A stretch of DNA of 64,000 nt, from assembly GCA_964475165.1 (NCBI GenBank), contig CAYYVN010000007.1, forward strand, positions 44,974-108,973, in the 5' to 3' direction. Source of the DNA: CAYUHK01 sp964475165. Its GTDB lineage: Bacteria; Verrucomicrobiota; Kiritimatiellia; JAAZAB01. The translations under genes and the position numbers were made by a program. The notes under the pieces are model-generated. The model was not told where the DNA came from. It did no database searches and saw nothing but the letters and a program-made list of their open reading frames with translations. This document shows positions 56,003-63,837 of this stretch, piece by piece (position 1 is the stretch's first letter; each line of letters starts with the position of its first letter).

Positions 56003-57913
56003 ATGGATTTTTTTGAGCATCAGGATCGAGCTCGCCGGCGCACCAAGCGCTTGCTCCTCTATTTTGCCCTGGCGGTGCTGCTGATCATTCTGGCCATCTA
56101 TGGGGTCTTGGTTGGGCTCTTCACCTTCTCGGCCGAATCGGCCACCTGGTGGCAGCCGGAATTATTGCTGTGGGTCGGCATCCTCACCCTGGCGCTCATC
56201 AGTCTCGGATCTCTATATAAAATAGCGACGCTGGCCGGTGGCGGAGAGGCCGTGGCCCTGATGCTGGGCGCGCGGCCGCTGGCGCCTGATACCCAGGATA
56301 GCGCCGAGCGGCGCCTGCTCAATGTCGTCGAAGAAATATCCATCGCCGCCGGGATCCCTCCGCCCCAGGTTTTCCTGCTGGAAAAAGAAAAAAGCATCAA
56401 TGCTTTTGCCGCCGGCTGGTCCCCGAGCCGCGCGGTGATCGGCATTACCCGCGGCGCCCTCACCCAGCTCTCGCGCGCCGAACTGCAAGGTGTTATCGCC
56501 CATGAATTCAGCCATATCCTCAACGGCGATATGCGCCTCAATCTCCGCCTGATCGGCGTTTTACACGGTATCCTGCTGATCGCCCTCATCGGCTATATGC
56601 TCCTGCACCAGCCGGCGCGGCGCAGCGGATCAAATAAAAAGAAAGATGGCGGAGCGATCATCCTTCTGCTGGGCTTAGGCTTGATGATTATTGGTTATAT
56701 CGGCGTATTTTTTGCCAAGCTGATCAAAAGCGCCGTAGCGCGCCAACGCGAATTCCTGGCCGATGCCGCCGCGGTGCAGTTCACGCGTCAGCCCGATGGC
56801 TTGAGTGGCGCCTTGAAGAAAATCGGCGCCGGCGGCGCGCAGATCGCCCACCCCCAAGCCGAGGAGGCCAGTCATCTCTTCTTCGCCAACGGTATCCGCC
56901 CCGCCTTCCTCAACCTGCTGGCCACCCACCCGCCCTTAGCCGAACGTATCCGGCGCCTGGAACCGGGGTTCGACGGAGTTTTCAAGCGACCCGTAACAGC
57001 TCCATCTCCCGCCGAGAGTGCGCCGGCTAAACTCACGCTGGCGGCCCACCGTGCGAAAGATCAAGTGCCGCTGGAGCAAGCCGCGCTCAATGCGACAGCT
57101 TTCGCGCGCCAGGTCGGCCAGCCCCAAGCGATCCATCTCGTTTACGCCGCCGCACTCCTGGAGGCTCTGCCGGCCAGCATGCGCCTGGCAGCCCGCGAAC
57201 CCCAAGGTGCGCGCGCCTTGATCTATGGCCTCCTGCTCAGCCAGGCACCGGAAATGCGCCAGCAGCAATCGGTTTACCTGCGCGAACATAGCGAGCCAGC
57301 CTTGTATCAGGCACTCGAACAACTCGCGCCCACCTTAGCGACCCTGGCCGATAGACTGCGCCTGCCTCTGGCGGAATTGACCTTGCCGGCTTTGCGTACC
57401 CTATCCAAAAAACAATACGCCGAGTTCAAATCTCACCTGCAGCATCTCATCCGCGCCGATGATGAAATCAGTCTTTTTGAATACGCCCTGCAGAGAATGG
57501 TGCTGCGGCACCTGGCCCCCACTTTCGAACGTAGCCAGGCGCCCCGCATCAAATATCAACATCTGACGCCCCTTCTGCCCGCCGCCCAGGTGCTCCTTTC
57601 CAGCCTGGCCCATCATGCTCAGGGCGCGGCCGCTCAAGCCTTCCAGCTGGGCGCAGCCCAATTAAAAGCTTCCTTAACGCTCCTACCGCCTGAACAGTGC
57701 GGATTACAAGAGATCGATACGGCCCTGACAACCCTGATGAGCGCCGCGCCCCGCATAAAGAGAACAGTTTTGGAGGCCTGCGCCGCCTGTGTCGCCGCCG
57801 ATGGCCAGGTGACCCTGGCCGAAGCGGAGCTGCTGCGCGCCGTCGCCGATGCTCTCGATTGCCCTCTGCCACCCATCTTGCCGGAGAGTCTCCATGCCAA
57901 GCTCAACCGCTAA
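56003..57913 (+). CDS. M48-family (HtpX-like) membrane metalloprotease with TerB-like tail
   Basis: A 636-residue protein. Two N-terminal membrane helices precede a peptidase M48 domain with the zinc motif HEFSH (His167-Glu168-His171) and a distal Glu in ARQREFLADAAAVQ; two more helices lie around 193-245. The C-terminal 300 residues contain no recognised protease part except that residues about 580-630 (CVAADGQVTLAEAELLRAVADAL) resemble TerB, a metal-binding helical domain. The fusion is longer than HtpX (about 290 residues). It lies after lemA and overlaps the next gene by 20 bases, so the three are co-expressed. Role in membrane protein quality control is inferred. Confidence 0.85.
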   Translation: MDFFEHQDRARRRTKRLLLYFALAVLLIILAIYGVLVGLFTFSAESATWWQPELLLWVGILTLALISLGSLYKIATLAGGGEAVALMLGARPLAPDTQDSAERRLLNVVEEISIAAGIPPPQVFLLEKEKSINAFAAGWSPSRAVIGITRGALTQLSRAELQGVIAHEFSHILNGDMRLNLRLIGVLHGILLIALIGYMLLHQPARRSGSNKKKDGGAIILLLGLGLMIIGYIGVFFAKLIKSAVARQREFLADAAAVQFTRQPDGLSGALKKIGAGGAQIAHPQAEEASHLFFANGIRPAFLNLLATHPPLAERIRRLEPGFDGVFKRPVTAPSPAESAPAKLTLAAHRAKDQVPLEQAALNATAFARQVGQPQAIHLVYAAALLEALPASMRLAAREPQGARALIYGLLLSQAPEMRQQQSVYLREHSEPALYQALEQLAPTLATLADRLRLPLAELTLPALRTLSKKQYAEFKSHLQHLIRADDEISLFEYALQRMVLRHLAPTFERSQAPRIKYQHLTPLLPAAQVLLSSLAHHAQGAAAQAFQLGAAQLKASLTLLPPEQCGLQEIDTALTTLMSAAPRIKRTVLEACAACVAADGQVTLAEAELLRAVADALDCPLPPILPESLHAKLNR

Positions 57914-58895
57914 CGCTTTTGGCACTATCGAATGGCGCGCCTGGCTGAGCCGGCTGGGCAATAAAATAACCTGGCTGATCCTGGCGGCAGTGCTGGGCCT
58001 GGGCGCCTGGGGCGGATATCACTGCTGCAAAGATCCTGATCTGGTCTGGACGGCTATCCATTTGGAAGCCGCCCCTCACCGCCCCGAGGCGCACCTGCTA
58101 AAAATCAATCGCCACACTCATATCCTGATCGATAGCGGCCATCCGCAGAGCGCGGAAAGCCTCTTGCACTTCCTCAAAGCCGCCGGCGTGACGCGCCTCA
58201 ATGCCCTCATTATTAGTCACAGTCACCGCGATCATTACGGCGGTTTGCTGGCCTTATTGGATGCCGGCATCACGGTCGATGCCCTCTATTTCAACCCCGC
58301 CCCACCCTTCCTGGTGCAACGGGAACCAGCCAACTGCGCGCAAGCCGAAATCGAAGCCATCCAAAAGGCTGCGCAGGAGCGGCGCATCCCGCTGATTAAT
58401 ATGACCACCAATACCCAATGGGTCTTCAAGAATGGTATAACGCTCAAAGTCCTTTACGTCTACGACGGCTTGCGCACACCCGTGGGGCACACTGCGATCA
58501 ACGATACCTCCGCTATCCTGCTGCTCACCCATCATAAAATCCGCATGCTCTTCCCCGGCGATCTCACGCAACGTCTGGGCGCTTATATCACCCGTCAGCA
58601 GTCGGCCCTATCCATTCAAGCCGATCTGCTCAAGGTACCAAGCGCTGAGGGTTTGCCGGAACAGGCTTTCTTCGAGGCCGTACAGCCGCAGGCCCTGGTG
58701 GTGGTGGCGCCAGCGGAGCTTTGGTTATCCGCCCCATACCAGCGCCTGCGAGAAATGGCCGCCATCCCCACCTATGTCACGGGCCAGCAGGGCCATATCA
58801 AGATTAAATCCGACGGCTATAAGCTGAAAATCAGCGCGCCTCGCCTGAAAAAAGCGGCGACTCGGCTCAAACAGCGCGCGGGAGCCGGCCGATAA
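57894..58895 (+). CDS. Membrane-anchored metallo-beta-lactamase-fold protein, ComEC-hydrolase-like
   Basis: A 333-residue protein with one N-terminal membrane helix (NKITWLILAAVLGLGAWGGY) and a periplasmic metallo-beta-lactamase domain. The metal motif is HSHRDHYGG (His109, His111, Asp113, His114), with later acids in LFPGDLTQ. This resembles the C-terminal nuclease domain of ComEC, here without the channel. It starts inside the end of the M48 gene, with GGAGAG in front of ATG 57894. DNA, RNA or another phosphodiester as substrate is open. Confidence 0.75.
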   Translation: MPSSTANAFGTIEWRAWLSRLGNKITWLILAAVLGLGAWGGYHCCKDPDLVWTAIHLEAAPHRPEAHLLKINRHTHILIDSGHPQSAESLLHFLKAAGVTRLNALIISHSHRDHYGGLLALLDAGITVDALYFNPAPPFLVQREPANCAQAEIEAIQKAAQERRIPLINMTTNTQWVFKNGITLKVLYVYDGLRTPVGHTAINDTSAILLLTHHKIRMLFPGDLTQRLGAYITRQQSALSIQADLLKVPSAEGLPEQAFFEAVQPQALVVVAPAELWLSAPYQRLREMAAIPTYVTGQQGHIKIKSDGYKLKISAPRLKKAATRLKQRAGAGR

Positions 58896-58978
58896 AAAAT
58901 CCTTGTGGCCGCTTCAAGCCCCGCTATTATCTAAGGCGTGCGCCCTAAAATGAGCCCATTAACAGAAAGGATCCGGAT

Positions 58979-59620
58979 ATGAAGCGTACACTGCTCGCCT
59001 CCATTGGTATCCTGGCTTGTTGCTCGCTGCTTTGGGCGGTATCAGATAGCAGCCCACAACCAGAGGGTAAAAAAGTAAAAAAACAAGGGGCCAAAGCTGG
59101 CTTGGCGTCTGAGACGATCAAGCAGCTCCAGACGATCACCCTCAAAATCGAGCAGCGCGATGGCCATCTGCACTTCTCATGGCACCCTGCCGCCGCGCAG
59201 GGGTCCGGTATCAAGATCGTCTATTCCACCACCAATCCGGAACCTGTCTATCCTCAAGACCCCTACGTCGCCTGGCTGCCCGAAGCCGGTGTTTCGTCAT
59301 ACGTGCTCCAGAACACCGAAGCGGCGGCCCAGCCGGCCTATTACCGCGTCTGCGCTGTGCGCCTCGATGATCACAGTGTGCCCAGCGCGCTTTCCAATGT
59401 GGTACGCGTGGAGCCGGTGGCGGCCAGCGCGGCCACCCAGCAACACTGGCAGAAAAAGCAGGCAGGCAAGAAAGATCGTAAACCTGAGCTGCAACGCAAG
59501 CAACCTGTTGCGGCTGAAAAAAAGGCCCCTGGCCAGGCAGGGCCCTGCGCGCAATGCGGCAAGAAATGCGGCCCGGGCGCCAACTTCTGTGCGCAATGCG
59601 GCCATAAACTAAAGCCTTAA
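58979..59620 (+). CDS. Exported protein with fibronectin-like domain and C-terminal zinc ribbon
   Basis: A 213-residue protein of unknown function. Residues 1-20 are a signal peptide (LLASIGILACCSLLWAVS). Residues 50-150 look like a beta-sandwich close to FN3 (TLKIEQRDGHLHFSWHP, then YYRVCAVRLDDHSVPSALSNVVRVEP). A basic linker precedes a C-terminal double CxxC ribbon (CAQCGKKCGPGANFCAQCG). Such zinc ribbons are usually cytosolic, so their presence at the end of an exported protein is odd. GAAAGGATCC precedes ATG 58979. It opens a run of small unknown envelope genes. Confidence 0.6.
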   Translation: MKRTLLASIGILACCSLLWAVSDSSPQPEGKKVKKQGAKAGLASETIKQLQTITLKIEQRDGHLHFSWHPAAAQGSGIKIVYSTTNPEPVYPQDPYVAWLPEAGVSSYVLQNTEAAAQPAYYRVCAVRLDDHSVPSALSNVVRVEPVAASAATQQHWQKKQAGKKDRKPELQRKQPVAAEKKAPGQAGPCAQCGKKCGPGANFCAQCGHKLKP

Positions 59621-59790
59621 TCCCGGCCTGGCCAGCCAGATAATGGCCGGAACTGGATTTTTCTTCGGCCAGCCAGACCGCCTTGGTAAAGGGGATCAGC
59701 CCCGGCCAGCGCCAAGGCTGGCTGGGTTTGAGGGATAAAAAACAGCGCTGTTTTGGTTCACAGTCAGAGAAATACCGATTCAGAAAAAGC
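59621..59790. other. Non-coding stretch after the FN3-like gene
   Basis: Part of a 313-base gap. It holds several short inverted arms built on ggccagcc (near 59631, 59675 and 59723) but no convincing gene or terminator; the last 30 bases become AT-rich ahead of the promoter at 59791. Confidence 0.5.
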
Positions 59791-59819
59791 TTGACTTCAT
59801 AAAAAATGTTTAATATACT
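59791..59819 (+). promoter_or_regulatory. Strong sigma70-type promoter
   Basis: TTGACT (59791-59796) and TATACT (59814-59819) with a 17-base spacer, flanked by A/T tracts. Transcription would start near 59826. It drives either a short RNA ending at the terminator at 59906 or, by read-through, the lipoprotein gene at 59934. Confidence 0.65.
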
Positions 59820-59825
59820 GCGGTT

Positions 59826-59906
59826 AAAGGAAGAAAACTAGCCGCATTTTTTAATGCACCAAGCGCTCCCGACTCAGAGCAGGAATGAGTCGGGAGCGCT
59901 TTTTTT
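59826..59906 (+). ncRNA. Candidate small RNA or attenuated leader
   Basis: Between a strong promoter and a strong terminator lies an RNA of about 80 bases with no open frame. It contains a small hairpin gcat/atgc with a T-rich loop (59844-59857) followed by a 16-bp terminator stem. Because a lipoprotein gene begins 28 bases after the terminator, it can be a free small RNA or a transcription attenuator controlling that gene. No known riboswitch or RNA family is recognised. Confidence 0.45.
59861..59906 (+). terminator. Rho-independent terminator (16-bp stem)
   Basis: A perfect inverted repeat aagcgctcccgactca (59861-59876) with tgagtcgggagcgctt (59886-59901), loop of nine bases, followed by a run of T to 59906. 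It stands 28 bases before the lipoprotein start. Confidence 0.9.
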
Positions 59907-59933
59907 ATACCCACCCCTCACGGAGACTCTGCC

Positions 59934-60281
59934 ATGAAAATAAGCCTTATAAAACAGATCAATCTCGCGCTGATGGCCAGCGGCCTCCTGCTCTGCTGCT
60001 CTTGTGGCGGCCAGCTGAACTCGCTCGCAGATGAAGCCGCCCAGAAATTCAATGCCAACGCTCAAACTATCAAGACGGCGGAAGATGCTCATGAGTGTCT
60101 GGAGTATTACAAGATGATGGAAATGAACTTCATCAAATTCAAGGTGAAGCATGGCTTTGAAGAGCCCTTGATGCGCTACTACGCGCAAACCTCGAATACG
60201 CTTAGCAGAATCGAGAAGGCCTTAAAGTTGCAGCCTGATTATGGCAGCTTTGAAAGGTTAATGAAGAATATCGCTGAGTAA
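59934..60281 (+). CDS. Small predicted lipoprotein, unrecognised
   Basis: A 115-residue protein with a lipoprotein signal (INLALMASGLLLCCSC, Cys24 as probable lipid site, followed by Gly-Gly). The mature part is helical and charged (DEAAQKFNANAQTIKTAEDAHECLEYYKMMEMNFIKFK is two predicted helices). No family is recognised. ATG 59934 has CGGAG in front. The promoter-terminator unit just upstream may control it. Three bases after its stop comes a DUF4190-like gene. Confidence 0.6.
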   Translation: MKISLIKQINLALMASGLLLCCSCGGQLNSLADEAAQKFNANAQTIKTAEDAHECLEYYKMMEMNFIKFKVKHGFEEPLMRYYAQTSNTLSRIEKALKLQPDYGSFERLMKNIAE

Positions 60282-60284
60282 CTT

Positions 60285-60578
60285 ATGACTAATCCAACCC
60301 ACAATATTAATCTGACGGTCGGCACGGCGCGCCAACCGCACATCCTGGCCCTCGTGGCCTTGATTCTCTCTGGTCTGGCCTTCTTTACCGGCCCGATCAC
60401 TTGTATTCCCGGCATCATCTGCGGGCATGTGGCTCTGGCGGCCTGCAATAGAGATCCGCACTTATCGGGCCGCGGTATGGCTCAAGCGGCTTTGATCATT
60501 GGTTATCTGATCTTGATGCTTTTGGTTATGGCTGGCTGCGCGATTGGACTGATCATTGCGGCGGTGGCCGCGAGCTAG
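60285..60578 (+). CDS. DUF4190-like small membrane protein
   Basis: A 97-residue inner membrane protein with two hydrophobic segments (ALVALILSGLAFFTGP-type and AALIIGYLILMLLVMAG). The linking segment with GIICGHVALAACNRDPHLSGRGMAQAALIIGY is the DUF4190 pattern, in which Gly-His and Gly-x-Gly-x-Ala are conserved. Function is unknown in the family. It is three bases downstream of the lipoprotein gene and has no obvious ribosome site. Confidence 0.7.
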   Translation: MTNPTHNINLTVGTARQPHILALVALILSGLAFFTGPITCIPGIICGHVALAACNRDPHLSGRGMAQAALIIGYLILMLLVMAGCAIGLIIAAVAAS

Positions 60579-60654
60579 GAGGTGAAAGCACTGAGCGGGT
60601 TGCTAACCCAAAATGATATGACATCGAAACCATGTCCGTGAAAGGAAATCAGGG

Positions 60655-61140
60655 ATGAAGAAATGTCCATTTTGTGGCGAAGAAATTTCGGATGTTGCTG
60701 TGCAATGCAAGCATTGCGGTAACGCTCTCAACAAACCACCGCGCAAGGCCATCGTGGCCTTTTGGCTGGGACTCTTGACCAGCATCGTGTTGGTTCTCGG
60801 AGGTTGCGTGATCTATAATGTCGCCGGTTGTACGGCAGCCTTCACCGAGGACGCGGAGACATCTCGCATAGCCAGCGGTGCGGGGTGGGCTTACTGGATC
60901 GCCGTCGCTGGGATTGTGGCATCAGTGGGTATTAGGAAAATGAAACCCTGGGGCTGGATAATCCAGTCTCTCGTGGCGCTGAGCATGTGGATCATCATGA
61001 TGGTGGGTTCATTTTCGGCGGAATATATGGTTGGTAACATAATCGTCGTGACCATAGCGCTGAGTCCCTTATTCATCTCGGCGCATTTGGGTCAGAAAGC
61101 AATGCAGGAAAAAAGAGCTATCTCAAGGCGGGAGGTGTAA
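60655..61140 (+). CDS. Zinc-ribbon multipass membrane protein, unrecognised
   Basis: A 161-residue protein. An N-terminal zinc ribbon (Cys4-x2-Cys7 and Cys18-x2-Cys21, KKCPFCGEEISDVAVQCKHC) precedes four predicted membrane segments (AIVAFWLGLLTSIVLVLGG, WAYWIAVAGIVASVGI, SLVALSMWIIMMVG and IIVVTIALSPLFIS). The ribbon probably sits in the cytosol. No functional family is known to me. AGGAAATCAGGG precedes ATG 60655. The next gene begins immediately after its stop. Confidence 0.6.
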   Translation: MKKCPFCGEEISDVAVQCKHCGNALNKPPRKAIVAFWLGLLTSIVLVLGGCVIYNVAGCTAAFTEDAETSRIASGAGWAYWIAVAGIVASVGIRKMKPWGWIIQSLVALSMWIIMMVGSFSAEYMVGNIIVVTIALSPLFISAHLGQKAMQEKRAISRREV

Positions 61141-61545
61141 ATGAAGGCACTCCCAGTGATCGGAGTATTGGCCGTTCTGGCCCTAACGACCTTCGCGGCT
61201 GAAGTCAAGAAAGTGCCCATAGCCGAACTGGATAATCAGACGCTGCAGATGCAGGGATTGGTGATCAACAACATCAATTTCGCTATCAAGCGAGCGTGGC
61301 TGGGCGGCATCAAGGCCATAGCCGGATGTACGGTAAAAAATAAGTCGCAGTCTGATCTTAACTATACCGTGTATCTTGCCGCCTTCGATAAGCAGGGCAC
61401 GCTCATAGCCTGCTTTGGGCTTGAACCGGATTTTAACCTTCACGAATCCGGCGCGGTGGAGACCCTGGAAACTTCCGGCATGGTGGATGCCGGGAGCAAG
61501 ATCGACCAGGTTCTCATCAAGGTCATTGTGCAGGAAGGCACTTAA
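61141..61545 (+). CDS. Small exported FxLYD-like protein
   Basis: A 134-residue protein with a signal peptide (ALPVIGVLAVLALTTFA). The mature part is predicted all-beta: AIAGCTVKNKSQSDLNYTVYLAAFDKQGTLIACFG and DQVLIKVIVQEGT, resembling FxLYD or DUF-type periplasmic beta-sandwiches. GGAGGTG lies within the preceding stop codon region. It directly follows the zinc-ribbon membrane protein, without a gap, and is the last host-like gene before the hairpin-rich junction. Confidence 0.55.
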   Translation: MKALPVIGVLAVLALTTFAAEVKKVPIAELDNQTLQMQGLVINNINFAIKRAWLGGIKAIAGCTVKNKSQSDLNYTVYLAAFDKQGTLIACFGLEPDFNLHESGAVETLETSGMVDAGSKIDQVLIKVIVQEGT

Positions 61546-61583
61546 GGAAAGTTAAACTTCACCAGCCTGATCCTGCCACGGCG

Positions 61584-61605
61584 CGCGTGGGGCCGTCCCC
61601 ACGCG
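61584..61605. repeat. Inverted repeat, 9-bp stem, 4-base loop
   Basis: cgcgtgggg/ccccacgcg with loop ccgt. No T-run follows, so terminator function is doubtful. REP-like element or protein site possible. Confidence 0.5.
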
Positions 61606-61767
61606 TGCCCGGGATCAAAACATCCTTCCCTGACCTAAGCTGAAAGACATTGGAGTGGAAGTAATACGCCGAATTTTTGGCTGGCGGTGTTTTTTGGACG
61701 AAGTTCGAACATTTTTTGAGCAAAACTCCGAATGATTGCGCGCTTCGCGCGCAAAACCGAAACGCTC

Positions 61768-61816
61768 GGGCGGGCAAAAAGGAAGGGGGTTGGGGGGAAG
61801 GAATTTTTGCCCGCCC
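61768..61816. repeat. 13-bp inverted repeat around a G-rich purine loop
   Basis: gggcgggcaaaaa (61768-61780) and tttttgcccgccc (61804-61816) are perfect complements. The 23-base loop is G-rich with two long G tracts (five and six G) that could form other structures. It lies about 50 bases from the AT-rich island. Confidence 0.65.
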
Positions 61817-61865
61817 TCGCTTTCCGCCGCCGCCGAATTTCGTGCCAACGAAGTTGGCGCGCCGC

Positions 61866-62627
61866 CTAATTTATAATCGTATTGATAATCTGGAGGATGT
61901 CGTGTTTGTGATTTTTTGACAGAATACCAAACATTTTTAACATCTCCAAAAACACTTTAATATTGCTTTTTGAAATTTCAAAATAGGCAATTTCTTTTAC
62001 TTCGGCACATCGTCCGATTAAATTATTTTTTGCTTTTAATTCTGTAATTGGAAAACATAAATATAACATTGGTTGCGTGCCAACCGCATACTGCTTTTCG
62101 GTAATTTTTATTTCGGTAACTATTTCATATCCGTTAAATTTGTAAATCAAAAGTGGATATTTAACCTGAGTATATTCAAAATCAAATCCGTTTATGTTTT
62201 TTTCAATTGGGTGGCTACGATCAATTTGCAACTCAGAATTATTATCAATCAAATTTTGGTCTTGTATTGAATTAAGATAAGCAACAACATTTTCCAATTC
62301 TTCTTTGGTAATGACATTCCATTTATAAAAATACCAGATATATTCTGATAATTCGTAAAGTGCTTTGATTTTTCCGTTTGCTCCAATAAATTCAGTTTCG
62401 GGTAGCGATGATTCCGCGAGCTTTTCCGTTTCTTTTTTAACCACATCATAGCCAATTTGCCATTCGACATAATTACTCAATAAGAAACCGTCCCTTTTAA
62501 CTGCAACTGGCGTCCCATACTCATTAACGATTGATCGGTTTTTAATGCGAATCTTTCCGCTAACAGCGGTTAATAAAATTGGAATTTCAATTTTGTGTTC
62601 GTCTTTTTTAATTAAAATTTGTGGCAT
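61866..62627 (-). CDS. Probable restriction endonuclease partner of the methyltransferase
   Basis: A 253-residue protein with strongly AT-rich codons. It follows the methyltransferase gene with a 20-base overlap, the usual place for a type II restriction enzyme. Sequence shows no family I can name. A PD-(D/E)xK-like strand may be GYEIVTEIKI, with acids upstream in SELQIDRSHP, but this is weak. ATG 62627 is chosen; a TTG at 62639 is possible. It ends in the hairpin-rich junction. Function is inferred from context alone. Confidence 0.5.
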   Translation of the reverse strand: MPQILIKKDEHKIEIPILLTAVSGKIRIKNRSIVNEYGTPVAVKRDGFLLSNYVEWQIGYDVVKKETEKLAESSLPETEFIGANGKIKALYELSEYIWYFYKWNVITKEELENVVAYLNSIQDQNLIDNNSELQIDRSHPIEKNINGFDFEYTQVKYPLLIYKFNGYEIVTEIKITEKQYAVGTQPMLYLCFPITELKAKNNLIGRCAEVKEIAYFEISKSNIKVFLEMLKMFGILSKNHKHDILQIINTIIN

Positions 62628-63780
62628 ATTTTTTTCCAAATTTACTTCCCAACAACTCCCTAAAGTAGTTATCTATTTTTAGTTTGGCATCAGGAATTTC
62701 TCTAAACTTAACTTTATTTTTTAATATCGGATTTGTATGAACGCTTTGGGCGATAAAACATTCTTTTATTTTTCCGAATTTTTCATTATCAATTATTACA
62801 TCACAATTTCCAATGAAATATGGCATTCTATCCGTATATTGTTTAAAAATATCAATGTAGCAATAATAAGGCAGTTTTTCCATTAACACATAAACAGTAT
62901 TGTAAGAATCCTCATCAATAAAAGTTCTGTTTCGTTTAAGAGCATTTATATCCCTCAATGTCCAAAACTTTGCTACCGGCTTGTCATTTTTATTTAAAAA
63001 TTTTTTATTTGGATATTTTTGGACGTAGTTGACTATCGTATCAAAATCTTTTAAACGAAAGACGCCATCATCCTTTACCTTAAACTGATAATTTTGAATA
63101 TAATTATAATCCATTCCTACTTCATCCCTTTTATAAAGGGCGATCAAAATCGGAAAGGCCATTCCGCGAGAAGTATCAGAAAATTCATGACTGCTTATGA
63201 TTATTCCGTCAATTAATTTATAGTTTTTGGCGAATTTTGAAAGCAGGGCAAAATTGGCTTTTTTTATTAAATATGACAAAGGGTGCAAAACGCAGACATA
63301 ATCCGCTTTAAGTTTGTCGTAAGACAATAAAAATGACATACCTAAATCCCTAGTTTTTATATCGGCATCAATTTTGTCCTGAATGGAAGTATCTTTAATG
63401 GAGTTACGAATTATGGACGTAGTATCGTTATATGGCGGATTGCCTATGGTTATAACTTTTTCATTATTTCTAATCGTTAAACTTGAACGATTAACATTTA
63501 AAAGAGAATTTTGACAGATAAAATCAACATCGCCAATTATTTTTTTTGCTTCAGAGATAGCTTTTTGATCAATATCGGCTCCAATCAATCTTTTTGCAAT
63601 GTTTTTTCTTGTCAAGAACGAACCATAACCACAAGAAGAATCTATTATTGAAAAATCTTTAATGTCTTTGATATTTTTTTGCAAAATAGAATAAGCCAAA
63701 TCAACAATAACCTCTGGAGTATAATAAGATCCAAGGTTAATGGCGTCTATATGATTTAGATGTTTTTGGCTTCTATTCAT
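62608..63780 (-). CDS. N6-adenine DNA methyltransferase, type II restriction-modification
   Basis: A 390-residue methyltransferase with SAM motif I DSSCGYGSFL (47-56) and the adenine motif IV GNPPYND (NPPY 114-117). The order motif I then IV, with a long C-terminal part for target recognition, suggests a gamma-type enzyme. Residues 15-25 (NLGSYYTPEVIVDL) are the typical TPE element for AdoMet binding. Codons are AT-rich like the rest of the island. A TATAAT lies just upstream of ATG 63780. Recognition site is unknown. Confidence 0.88.
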   Translation of the reverse strand: MNRSQKHLNHIDAINLGSYYTPEVIVDLAYSILQKNIKDIKDFSIIDSSCGYGSFLTRKNIAKRLIGADIDQKAISEAKKIIGDVDFICQNSLLNVNRSSLTIRNNEKVITIGNPPYNDTTSIIRNSIKDTSIQDKIDADIKTRDLGMSFLLSYDKLKADYVCVLHPLSYLIKKANFALLSKFAKNYKLIDGIIISSHEFSDTSRGMAFPILIALYKRDEVGMDYNYIQNYQFKVKDDGVFRLKDFDTIVNYVQKYPNKKFLNKNDKPVAKFWTLRDINALKRNRTFIDEDSYNTVYVLMEKLPYYCYIDIFKQYTDRMPYFIGNCDVIIDNEKFGKIKECFIAQSVHTNPILKNKVKFREIPDAKLKIDNYFRELLGSKFGKKYATNFN

Positions 63781-63832
63781 ACAACCTTATTATATCAATT
63801 TTTTCTAATTTTGAATAATCTTTTTTCGCCAT
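63773..63832 (-). CDS. Possible 19-residue leader ORF before the methyltransferase
   Basis: ATG 63832 opens a frame MAKKDYSKLEKIDIIRLYE that stops at TAG 63773, eight bases inside the methyltransferase gene. The Lys-rich sequence looks gene-like. It could couple translation of the controller and methyltransferase genes, or be chance in AT-rich DNA. No ribosome site is clear. Confidence 0.25.
   Translation of the reverse strand: MAKKDYSKLEKIDIIRLYE
63789..63794 (-). promoter_or_regulatory. Candidate -10 box of the methyltransferase gene
   Basis: A perfect TATAAT on the minus strand ends nine bases before the methyltransferase ATG, so transcription from it would give an almost leaderless mRNA. 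A -35 box is weak (TATTCA at 63817-63812). Leaderless methyltransferase mRNAs are known in other restriction-modification systems. Confidence 0.35.
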
Positions 63833-63837
63833 AATTT

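Larger units (their letters stand above)
61546..61865. other. Hairpin-rich non-coding junction before the AT-rich island
   Basis: A 320-base stretch without a supported gene. It holds four perfect inverted repeats at 61584-61605, 61736-61754, 61768-61816 and 61844-61858. Base composition changes within it from G+C-rich to the A+T-rich block at 61866. Short frames here (for instance minus strand 61615-61848) look like chance. Confidence 0.6.

Noticed and set aside
61615..61848. 77-residue minus-strand open frame in the junction
   Set aside because: It crosses two perfect hairpins and has Ser/Arg/Pro-rich chance composition and no ribosome site.
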